Origin: Scleromitrula shiraiana
Lineage: Eukaryota > Ascomycota > Leotiomycetes > Helotiales > Sclerotiniaceae
DNA length: 64,000 nucleotides
Assembly: GCA_028455995.1 (NCBI GenBank)
Contig: JABELC010000005.1
Location: forward strand, 558,001-622,000
Direction of reading: 5' to 3'
Notes under the pieces: model-generated
What the model was told of the DNA's origin: nothing
Database searches by the model: none
The model's input: only the letters and a program-made list of their open reading frames with translations
Shown: positions 48,001 to 58,760 of the stretch, piece after piece
Position numbering within the stretch: the first letter of the stretch is position 1
Layout of the letters: each line of letters begins with the position of its first letter
Made by a program: the position numbers and the translations under genes

Positions 48001-48834
48001 CCATACTAGCTCGAGAACTGTTACATCTAGAGAGGACTTCTGAGACACTGTCCGGATATGTGTCCGAAAGCGGCTCTAGTATCTCATCTTCTAGAATAGC
48101 GCGGGGATCCCTCGGGTCATCATAGAGAGTGCTACCACGAGTCCGTGTGCGGATATGCCGACCATCGAGCTCAATGGCAAAATTGTTGCGTTGAGGCCGC
48201 GATTCGGCTCTCTCGAACGGGTTTGGTAATCTTAGTATTCTTTCTAGTGTCCTCCCACGCTCGACCTCTTTCCCACTTCCAGTGTTTGAGAGTTCGGGGA
48301 GTTCCCAAGGATTAAAAGAAAACGAAGTGGAGACCCCAGGAGGATTCTTAGGTATAATCTATAGATGAATAGTCAAGAATTGCTCGATACACTTCAGATA
48401 CAAGACTTTCCAAATAGCTTCCAAAATGAAGAAAGACTTACCAGGTTCGATTCTGAATTTGAATCAGGCGCACAAGAATCATCGTCATCGAAATCTGGAA
48501 ATTCGGCCTTAGATCTCGAACCTAAAAATCATCAGACCAGCCGCAGAAGACCGAATAAGAAGCACCCACTATTGTTACGAAACGGCGCGCCATCTAAGCC
48601 TACATCTTTCGATATGTTCGCTGCTGCACCCAAAGTCATGATATGCCTAGATGGAGATTCGTAAACCGAGGCAACGGGTACTGGCGATTGATCTGATGGT
48701 GGTCTAATAGGAGGACTCGGGGTTGAATCCGCGATGGCTCTCGAGAGAAGAATTTGGGAAGACGTGGTGTCGACTGCCCCCAGATGGGAGGCTATACGGC
48801 TGAAGAGAGTTGAGTGATAGGAAATAATTGTCAT
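45058..48834 (-). CDS. Large F-box protein with WD-like C-terminal region
   Basis: Four exons on the minus strand: 48570-48834, 48442-48521, 46438-48358 and 45058-46322, for 1176 residues. The introns are 48, 83 and 115 nt, and every joint keeps phase (NNS/SRSKAEF, SNL/IIPKNP, LISS/AAKPCER). An F-box lies near residue 315-350 (FFCKLPTEIIQQIYRYLSP, followed by ARHACRTWY). After it come segments such as AVHSSDTTPAGVTFTVSSCGKFLMVANG and ICPHRVLACSMDTSSHRYAIAVLLDGR that read like degenerate beta-propeller blades, so the likely role is substrate adaptor of an SCF ubiquitin ligase. Substrate unknown. A 15-nt tandem repeat encodes SKRGSKRGSKGKG near residue 650. The N-terminal 230 residues are Ser/Pro-rich. 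Recognised as a family type, not as a named gene. Confidence 0.75.
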
Positions 48835-49271
48835 GGATGGAGGGAGGGTGAAGGAGAGTTAATATGTTATAGTTTTATAGGTTCAAATTGTAAAGAACGG
48901 AAAAATAATCGTAGAAGTTTTAGGAGCTAAGGTATATTGATGTCATCACTTTAATGACCTGAAATGAAGATAAGGATAAATTGTCGGTCATTGACTTAAT
49001 ATGAAGATTGTAGTGTATCTGGAATTGAAAGGCATGACAACTTTGATGGACACATTATACACAATTCGAGAAACAGCAATTTATATAGGAAAGAACATCG
49101 GGTATATTGACTCAAAAATTATAAAACCATATATGTATAAGGAAAGAGCAAAGAACAGCCCTCCCCATCCGTAAACAACTCCAAAAACGCCAATTATGCC
49201 ATAATGCCCGTAGTTAATCATAAAAAAGATCCGCGCAAGGTTAAAAGTTATATCCGTTATTTACAATTGCA
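48835..49271. other. Short intergenic region
   Basis: Leader and promoter of the F-box gene and 3' end of the channel gene, which are both on the minus strand. AT-rich; nothing distinctive. Confidence 0.5.
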
Positions 49272-51971
49272 TCATACGTTGTTGTCTCCATTATCCCTCC
49301 AGATATGTGTATCTCCAAGACTCACAGAACTTGCCGCAGACTCTTCGCGATCTAATTGTGGGGGAGTGGTGCCATTCGGCTCTGTCTCGGATTCTGAAGT
49401 CTTGTTGATCCATATCTTTTCTAATCTGTTCATTGTTAGTCATTTTCCCATATCTTAGAATACATAGAGTAACTTACGGTACAACAAGACTCGGATTGAT
49501 GAACTTCATACCCTTCTCTCTCGTTTCGTCGACAGTACTACCTCTACGGAGACGTCCCGGAGGCGTGTGAATTCCGATATCCTCATCGGCAATATTGAAC
49601 TCGGGATTAGCCTCTCTTCTTATACTTCGCAGGGCGATGAATCGGATGAGTGGCTGAAAAGTTCGTCGGAAGTAGTAGCTATACCATATTGTGAATGGAA
49701 TCAGAGGAACGACAAGAATAGCTGGCGTAAACGCCTTTCGCAAAGCTATTACTCCAGCCATAGTCAACTGAAAGAATCCCAATCCAACAAGTAGACGGTA
49801 AACAATCATGGGCCATGCCCCTCCAGTTGCATGCTGTGGATGATCCATAGCGTACAAAAGCTGGTATTTGTAGGTGTAGTAACCCAAGGCAAAGTATGCC
49901 AATCCGAATAACAATACAAGATATCCTGCTGGTTGAATGCTGTAAACAATGCAAAGAATGTAAACGAGAAGCGCTGATGGTAGATAGAATCCGTATTTGA
50001 AAATTGGTGGCTGTACAAGCTCTGCATAATCTCTAGGGGTTTTAGCACCCATAAGAGTGATGGGGTAAAGAGAAACACTTCCAAACTCTAACAGCCTGAA
50101 TGGCAAAAGACCAAGGCCTTGCAAGAGAATAAAATTGGTATAGAACATAGAAAGATCAGAGATTGACTGAGCTAAAGTGTACGCAATCTTGGTTGTATCT
50201 TTTAATGACTCTTGTAAAACAGGCCAAAATTTGCTCGCTGCGCCGAATACTGTGAAGACCAAGAAAACGTTGAAGAAAGTAAAATAGAAGTTTTTCGAGA
50301 TAACAGAAAGCTCTACTTCACCCTGAGAGATTGAACCTTGCATGTTTGCTAGATAATCATACAGGAATGGGATGGCCAAGTTGAGTAATGAGACAACAAG
50401 TGTAGGCAACCCAGTTTGAACTAGAGCTTTAAGGATGTCGTGACTTTCTAACAGATTTGCGAGTTCGGGCCAGACTTGTCGAATTGAGCACAAACTTACG
50501 AGACCTGCAAGGGCTGCCACAGGAATAAGCCAAATGATAGTGAGTACGAGGATAAAGATGGTAATCGTCCAAGAACGTAACATCCGACTCGATCGAGGTA
50601 GATAAGTGTTTGGCCATACAATATCCGATGGTGCTGGGGACGGTCTCGCCATCAATTGGTTTGGTTTCGGATCAAGTAAAGCTTGCACGGCCATTTGGCA
50701 TGCGGGAATTGAATCCATAGTAACAAACGCAAGTGCTGTGGGTTTGTACTCCTTTCTCCTTGCATCTTTTATCATATCGTCTAATTTACGAAGTTGTTCC
50801 TCATAGTGGTCGATCGCATCAATCTTCCTGCTTTGGAAATTGAGGAATCCATACCAAATTCGTGTGGTTGGCCGTGGTTGTTCAAAGCTAGTAATGTGAT
50901 TGCTGCCTAAGAGATTGTCGTTTTCACGATTGTGGAGATCATCTTCCGGTTCTGCATCAGACTGGTCTCTTCCTAAATTCAGCAATTGCCCTAGATTTGT
51001 GCTTCTCTGTTGACCAAGATGCACCGTCCACGCTTCTTCAAGACGCCTGACAACCTGAGCTCTCTTATCCATTAGGTTGTCGAGCTTCTTCCAGTCCCGA
51101 CAAATTGTAACACTTTCCACCTTTCCTATCTCGAGTTTTTCTATAAATTCGGTGATTTTCTCTTCTGATCTGAGCTCTTTTGGTATGCCGGAAAGCTTAA
51201 TTGTTCGATCGGTAATAGTGGATTGGCTGCCTAGGTAGTCCTGCCGAACTTGGATTATGCGGCGCGTCTGTCTTGTCATAAAAAATATGGCCAAGCCGGT
51301 GAAAACGTAGGTAAACACAAGGTATGACCACAAATAGCTCGTATCGGGTTCGCTGTCTGGATCCTTCGACTCTTTCGAAGTTCTAAAACCGCCATACCAG
51401 CCGTCTAGCTTGGAGTAATCAGGAATATCGGGGGGGTTCGTTGAATTTCCAAATGGATCGAAAACGTAGTAAAAGTGTTGATTAATGGGCGCAAGAATGG
51501 CAGTGGCCAAAATAAACATGACTCCGAATAACTTCATCGACATTTTGAAAAAAGATAGGAACTATTCTCGCGGTTAGGATCATCCATTCAGGGGAACCAG
51601 ATTCAATACTCACAACATATGCATCCAGACCCGCAGATGCTAGAACTTGTTCTTCAGTCACCCTATACAGAGCTGGCATCCAACCAAAAAATGTATCTGG
51701 CAGCTCTGGCAAATTCGCCGCTGCATCGACGTGCCTTTTGCGTGCTGCATATAAACTCTTCCATCTCGGTCGCAGAATCTACTAAAAGTCAATAAGATCT
51801 CCTCCACATCGCATGCCAACTTACGCAGAAACCAAGAAATGCAGAAATCCCCAAAGAGAGAGAGAGGACGAGTTGGACATATATAGCTGTTTGTTGTCCA
51901 CTGGGGTTTATTGGATCGAAGGATGTACAATTCTTTTCAGCGACCATAAAAAGGTCCATTTTTGAAGCCAT
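49272..51971 (-). CDS. CSC1/OSCA-TMEM63 family channel (DUF221, Rsn1/Phm7 type)
   Basis: Four exons on the minus strand: 51825-51971, 51614-51778, 49478-51561 and 49272-49425; 849 residues. Layout matches the family: a first membrane helix (IYVQLVLSLSLGISAFLG), a second near 110-130 (LFGVMFILATAILAPI), a third near 175, a long cytosolic domain with RNA-binding-like fold (RTIKLSGIPKEL ... TALAFVTMDSIPACQMAVQ), then multiple membrane helices including PTLVVSLLNLAIPFLYDYL. Family members are mechanosensitive or osmosensitive calcium-permeable cation channels; yeast Rsn1 and Phm7 are relatives. Exon 3 without splicing would stop immediately, as its donor CC/GTAAGT reads CCG TAA; the last exon adds a hydrophilic tail ending in GDNNV. 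Acceptors TAG and CAG keep phase. It is divergent from PCH2. Confidence 0.9.
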
Positions 51972-52745
51972 AGTATAGGCTCAAAGTGATCTGGATCTCA
52001 AATGCAGGAGAATAGGAATAACATGTCCAATTTCCAACCAAGTACTAGTAAATAATTTACGTTAACAGCACATGAATAATAAGATCCATTACTTGACAAG
52101 GAACAAACTGGTTGGCAAAATTATGACGAAACCTCAAAACTTGCAGTATATTACGTAATCAATCTAGTGGCACAGCACTCGCTTCACTACAGTTTGTGGC
52201 GCATATTTATTAATTACACTCCCCATAATCGGTTAAAAACTCTCCCAGCGCCAGCCAGCTTTGTGCAAAGAAAGACTCAACTGTGACTTTCATTCGATAT
52301 TGGAAATCTATACATGTGGTACAGTAGGTAGTAAAGGAATAAAGCAATTGAATACTCGAGTTTATCTTGAGTACATATATGTATAGTATCGCATAATGGG
52401 GACTATATAGTCTGGATGTAGAGTATCATGGCTGTCTGTTGACTGCAAATTGAAAGTACATCCATCTATCAATCCATCCATCCCCTTCACATTTCTTTCC
52501 TTCTTAAAATAGCTATGGATGAATGTAAACTTGAGCTCACCTTTCACCTTCACCTTCAATTTCACAATTCCGTTGTGACAATCTTCATAACCAAATCTGT
52601 GCCCAATTTATTTCTTCAGAGCAACTTCAACGTTTATCTTTTAGATCATTCTCTTCTCTACTATCATACATTTCTTCGTCTTCATCAATGGTGGTTCGAT
52701 CTCCCACTCCAACACATTTTTGTCATTCCAAACAACCACTTAAAC
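51972..52745. promoter_or_regulatory. Shared upstream region of the CSC1-like gene (-) and PCH2 (+)
   Basis: 774 bp between two divergent starts. The half next to PCH2 contains tandem caccttt/caccttc pieces (52538-52556). No specific regulatory site can be named. Confidence 0.5.
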
Positions 52746-54752
52746 ATGGGCGATGCAACCCTACCTGCAGTAGTAGAGAAGACTGGCGACGAACTGGTTA
52801 TAGTCTTTGAGGCTCGTTTCAAGGACAGTATCTACCGGTCTCCTGGTATACATGAGCTTGTAATGGAGTCATACATCGGGGTTGACGAATTAAGAACTGA
52901 TACATTTGTAGGCACAGAAAAACCTAACCACTTGTATGAAGCATGAGAAATGCAAATCTATTATCTGCAGTCTCGACGATGATATTCTCCAACTGTTGAT
53001 TGAATCGAACGCAATATCCGGAAACCCTTTTTGGCGAAATTTCTTCGAAATGTTACATTCAGTACAAGTTTCAGAAATCAGGTCTGAAAGATATAACGAC
53101 AAGGGATTCTTTCCACTCGGGGAGGCGACCAGCATCATTATTTATCCCTACAAACTACATAGAGTACCATTGCCAGCAATAGTATCGAGATCAACACATG
53201 CGACCGATCCAAGCAGCAAGGTGGAGGATCCGGAAATCCCTTCAGCAGAGATGTTTGATATGCCCCATGAGAATTTTCATGGAATTTGGGAGGAGTAAGT
53301 TAATCTGAACAGTATAACATGATTATGATTAACATTTGACTGTGTAGATTGGTATTCGATCAAGATCACAAGGAAGACCAACTTTGGAAAATCTCAAACA
53401 TGCGTAAGATAGTCCCCCAATCCCCAAGAAGGTTTCTTAACTCTCAATAGTGACGTTCGCTGCCAATACCCCGTCAACTAACAGCAGAACGAGTCCCATG
53501 GTTTTGTTTCACGGCGAGTTCTTCGGATCACTGTCAGTATCATTAACGTGACACTAACTTCCCAACAAACAGGCCCTCCAGGTACTGGCAAGACAACATT
53601 ATGCCAAGCAATTGCACAAAAGCTCTCTGTGCGCCTCCGCTCGCTCTTTCCAGAAACGAAATTGATTCAAATCAAGACAGCAACGCTTTTGTCAAAGTAT
53701 TACAGTGAAAGTGCGCAGCAGGTTGATGATCTTTTTACTAGTATCGGTATCATGTGTCAAAATAATTCTAAGCGGATAGTGTTTGTGCTAATTGATGAGG
53801 TGGAATCTATTGTGAGTATATAAAAGAGTTTACTTGAATCTTTGGTCACCATGCTGATATTATAATTGTAGGCCGGGTCACGACACTCCGGTGTTATGCA
53901 CGGGGAAAGCCAAGACTCTTTGAGAGCTACTAATGCTCTTCTGACCGGCTTTGATAGAGTCAGAACTTGTCCCAATGTTATTTTCCTCTCCACCTCCAAC
54001 ATGATCAACTATCTAGATGGAGCTTTCCTCGATCGGTGTTTGTATCAGATCCCCTTCCAAGCACCATCCGAAGAATCTCAATACAAGATCCTAAGGGCGA
54101 GTATCTTGGATCTTATGGCAAGGAAACTGGTCCAGGAAAATGGGCCTAGCCGTCTAGCGGATTCAGAATTGATAGCCCCTTACAGTATTGCAGTATGTTT
54201 TCTTTGCCTGACTATTGAACGTGTCAAATTGATATCCTTGAGTGATACTTATCATATTGCTTTTAGAAACTACTGATTACAGACAAGAACATTGCTGTTG
54301 ACAGTGACCCTACTACATTGCTATTCGAAATTATCGAATCTCTAAATACCCCAAACGCCAAAGATAAGCTCGGGGATTCCATCAGCGGCCGGTTCTTAAC
54401 ACGTATACCAGAGAAAGCTCTTATGAAGTGCTCCCGACCAGGCAAAATTATATCTTTGAGGGAGGCCTTACTTGTTATCCGCGAGTCGATTGAGCATTCA
54501 TTGGCGCGTGGAAACAAGCGTAAGATGGAATTTGAAGAACAAGGTCCTGGGCCAAAACAATGTTGTCTCATGGAAAACCAGGCGCTCTTGAAACATTTGA
54601 TAGAAATGCAAATGCAAGCGAGAGAGGCAGTCCCAAAACCCGCAACCGTTCTTCTCCCACGGATTATCACAGAACCGGACCTGGGACTAAAAAAGCAGTT
54701 GACATCGACGCCAAAATCCTCACCAAGAATGGGTATCTTTGAATACCCTTGA
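52746..54752 (+). CDS. PCH2: Pachytene checkpoint AAA+ ATPase Pch2/TRIP13
   Basis: Seven exons: 52746-52933, 52971-53294, 53348-53403, 53451-53513, 53573-53811, 53872-54192 and 54267-54752; 558 residues. The AAA+ core is unambiguous: Walker A GPPGTGKT (211-218), Walker B VLIDEVES (Asp285, Glu286), and FLDRCLYQIPFQAP as the arginine-finger region. MFDMPHENFHGIWEELVFD precedes it, as in TRIP13. Pch2 remodels HORMA proteins during meiotic recombination and the spindle checkpoint. The intron at 53514-53572 starts with GC, not GT (cacG/GCGAGT): only this joins LFHG to PPGTGKT in frame. The first intron, 37 nt, is very short but is the only phase-correct one found (NHF/LDDD); a missed alternative is possible. 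The last 100 residues are charged and Gln-rich, longer than animal TRIP13. Confidence 0.9.
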
Positions 54753-57700
54753 TTCTAAGAGAAGGTCGAAGAGCTGCTGGTTGCTATCTAGCTGTGAGAT
54801 TTAAGGATATAAACCTCCTTTGCTGATATTTTCGATGTCCCCAAGGATGTAGTAGCGCTTCAGAACACATGAGCCAAGCAAGAGAAGACGATGCATGGGA
54901 AACGAACGAGTAGGCGCAGAACCCGGAACAAATACTGCTAGAATGGAATGTTTCAAATTGATGGAACTACGGAGGTTCTCCAGTTATGTCGGTAGAAACT
55001 TTGAGGCTATATTTGCCTTAAAATGTATACAAATATTACCATTTACCAATAATGTTACAGAGACACAATAGACAAGCAGGGTCTGATGCAGGTGATACCT
55101 TTCAAAAAGAGATAGCAATATCAGGATCTACCTCGATGACCCAGGAAATTGATTCCTAGTGAACTCATGTTGTCGTCATTGCTACCACAACGTTACTTTC
55201 ATTACCGCCATTTGGGCATTCATAAAGAAGAGGAAAGGAATGTCTCAACAACTCTAGTGAGAAGTAACCCAGACAATAACTTTCGACTTCAAAGCAGGTT
55301 TTCAGAACAACCATATCTATCAAGCTACCTACCTACCTACCTACCTACCTACCTACCTCTTTAGAGAGGTAGCAACGAACTCACACTAGTGAGGTCATCT
55401 CCAAGACATTAATATGTCTCCCATAGAGGTAGGTGTGCTACAATCTACCGATTCTAGAACTCCCTTGAGACAATGCTGATATACCACTCTTGTCCGTACA
55501 CTCGCTACGGACATGAAATGAAATGAAATGAAATGGCGATGAAATGGCGATGACGATATATATGTCTCTCCTTCTTACCGTTCGGAAGACATATAAAATA
55601 CTTGGATAACAGCAAGACGATGTATGTACCACTAAACACCCCATAATACAAACAATAAATTCCTCCTTCTTTCGCCACTCGCCTATGTATGCAATGGATT
55701 CCCAATGTATCTAGCGGTTACCGCGAAAATAAGTATAGCGTCGGAATCCTGATATACAAGCTTTCCAATCCAATGGTGTGATGTCGTCTTATCGTTCCAC
55801 ATATCCGAATGGATGGATGGATGGATGGATGGTAATATAGAGTATGTATGTATGTAAGTCAATATATTTCCTAAATCCCGTAGTAGTGCATTCCCATCGC
55901 TCGCTCGTTGGTTCGGTCGTCATATCACAATATATATCCCTCAATTCGACATGCACCACACGTACAGAGACACGCCTGGTTTAATTTGGTTGTATGGAGA
56001 TTTATGCCCTTGGAGTTGAATGAATGTGGTGACATTGGATATAGTGAAGTGAAGCATATGATGAAATCCAATGTAGCCTTTGGTAGGACTTGTGTTGATG
56101 TATGGATGATAGATAGTACTGTAGTAGTTACACTACATAAGGGTCTCATCTCGTATCTTTTTTTTTTCTCATTTTCATATCCATCCATATTCATATCCAT
56201 CTTTCGTCCCTGGGTCCCTGGGAGATGATGATGATGATGATGATTTTTTTTCTTGATTTCGAGCCCGCATTGAGTAATATAATGTACGCCGCATGCAACA
56301 GAATGGGTGGTGGTGGTGGTGGTGGCTCAAGCGGACCGTTGCATTACATTATCCTATAATACAATGCAGCCAAGAAAGAAATTTGAGATGTGATAGTGTG
56401 ATGCCCAATGAGTGATTTTTTCCCCATAATATCGTAATGGCATATATGGATATCATGAAGGTTTTCGATATCTTGACCCTGTTAGATCACATAGGAACAT
56501 ATTTTAGACAATGGAGGGGTAGCTTGTAGCTTGCTTGAGCTTCTAGGATGATTTTGAGTCACCTAGCGGAGCTATGTCCGGTAGGGAAGGAGGGAGGGGG
56601 ATTCGGAAAGAACCGGTTTGTTTTGTTCCTGTTGGTGGTGGGGTGTTGAGACAATTTTTGTGCGTGCGAAAAGAGAGGGTTTATAATTCCAAGCACGCCT
56701 TTGAGGGAAACTCGATAAGTGGTTGGATAAAGTACATGATATTTTTCCTGGAGGTTATCATCTTGAAGGTTTGTGGTGGTAGTGAGGTAGTGTACTTGTC
56801 CACAGAGCTCTATTTCAGAATTAGATTATCAGGGGTGACCAAACTGTGGCTTGGTGAAGATCTTTGTTCTAGCCTTTTCATCAAAAGCGCTTGGCAGACA
56901 TACATCCGGGACCCTGCCTTGGAAGTTGGAGGAGATTTTGATTTGGTGGAATCAGATAGCCAAGGTAATCTTGTACCACACAGGACTGTACAGTATATAT
57001 CCTTTACCATAGAATAGGTAAGAAAGGTACAGTAGATACCTATGCGGATGAGGAGGAGGACACGGCACACATACAAAAAGAGTAACGTGGGACCAGTAGA
57101 TCCTGCAATGAAGGAGATCAAACTTTGACACGCCCTCAAAACAGTGGTTGGCACTGGATAGATGATAAAACTACAAATTAAGGCATTTGTAAACCGATAA
57201 AGTGGTTATTAATTGCTCGGCTGTATTGTAGATCGTTGTATGTAAACTGTCGTGCTACCCTATCTATCCTCGAATTAATAAACTCTAAGCAAACGTAACT
57301 TTGTGGCTTGTAAGTTCTTTGGTCTCGTCTATTAGATCTAGACTATCATGGACTTTGAATAATAAAAAGTATATTATTTTTAAAAATTGATACAGAATTT
57401 GGTGATAGTGATGGTGATGGTGTTGGTGTTGGTGTTGGTATTTGGTATTTAGTGTTGGCGTTAACAATGTTTGAACGATGAGGAGGAAACATGCGCGATG
57501 CCTGTGGCCCTGTTAGATTGTGGAATAGTTCTATATATATATATTTTTTTTAGGTATATATATATTTTTTTGGGTGGAGTTTTGTCTTGTATTTTGATTC
57601 TGATCCTTGCTTTCGTAAATTATGGAATTCATTATCTTCCATTATTCCCTGATCCTCACTGACGTAAATTTTATGGATAGTATATCCTACTGGGCAGGAA

Positions 57701-58760
57701 ATCTAGAGAAATATCTAGAAATATCTAGAAATATTTTGGAGTACGTACGTTTGGGTTGGGCTAGAAAAATAAAACTTCAAAAAAATATTAAAAATATGAA
57801 AAATATTTAAAATATTTAAAATATTTAAAATATTTAAAATATTTAAAATATTCAAAATATTCAAAATACCTCATCTGCCCAAACTCAAACTTATTAGATA
57901 AAGAAAGAAAAGAGAACCCTTCATGGCTAATTAAACCTTCATCTGTCAAAATCAACAATACCACTACTCAATGCCGTTAGAGCTCATGTCAATTTAAGGA
58001 TAACTAGCAGAAAGATATTGTATTGAGAAAGAACAAGGGACAAAAAACCTTGGTAGCTTGGTTGGTTGGTTCCATCAGAATAATAATAAAAGCAAGAATA
58101 ATACAAGAAAGAGTAATACAAGAAAGAGTAATACAAGAAAAATACAACAAGAAAAATACAACCCCCCCCAGCATAAACTTCACAACCCTCAAAATATTAA
58201 CCAACATCAAATCCTCAATTTCGTATAAGTTTTATTATTATTATTATAATACGATAATATAACTTATTATTTACTCACTTCTTTTTCTTTTTCTTTTTCT
58301 TTTTCTTTTACATTCCGAGTTTTATACATATTCTTCATACCTTCATTTCATCTATAAACTTGTGAAGGGTCTGTGTTGTAGACTCAAAACGAAGTTGGAT
58401 TTTCTCAACAGGATATAAACATATATACCTGAGGATTTTCCATCCCTTCAGAACCCTCCATGATTTTTTCATATTTGATAAGTTCAACAACTTCTCCAAG
58501 ATATCGCCAATAGCTACATCGATTCTTTTCATATCTCACAGCTTCGTTGGCAATACAATTCCGGCAATACAATTATCAATTTGAAAAGTCACTGCCCCTC
58601 CAAGCAATATTTGGTTACCCCTCCTTGGGATATCGTCTTGATCGGACCATAACCTAAGACAAATACGAATCTCATGGTTGCGCGATTACCGGATTTAACA
58701 CCGATTCATACTTCGTTCCATTCTGCTCCACCAATTTTGAGCATATAGGGAGCTTTCATC
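54753..58760. other. Long repeat-rich gene-poor region
   Basis: About 4 kb without a supported gene. Repeats in order: (ctac)n 55325-55358, (gaaat)n 55513-55536, (ggat)n 55810-55832, (atg)n 56224-56242, (ggt)n 56306-56324, (ggtgtt)n 57417-57440, the atttaaaat array (listed), a 15-mer aagaaagagtaatac array at 58090-58160, and tttttc units at 58277-58310. The 147-codon frame at 56574-57017 has no domain and no splice support. The final 300 bp probably carry the TPS3 promoter. Confidence 0.5.
57781..57868. repeat. Tandem A/T decamer (atttaaaat)n
   Basis: About eight copies of a roughly 10-nt unit with gradual change (aaaaatatt, aatatttaa, aatattcaa), entirely A/T apart from a few C and G. Just upstream 57705-57740 repeats aaatatctag. 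Confidence 0.85.

Noticed and set aside
55325..55832. CRISPR-like repeats
   Set aside because: These are contiguous tetramer/pentamer microsatellites without unique spacers, in a eukaryotic genome.
56574..57017. 147-codon plus-strand open frame
   Set aside because: No recognisable domain, no splice structure and base use like intergenic DNA; most likely chance.
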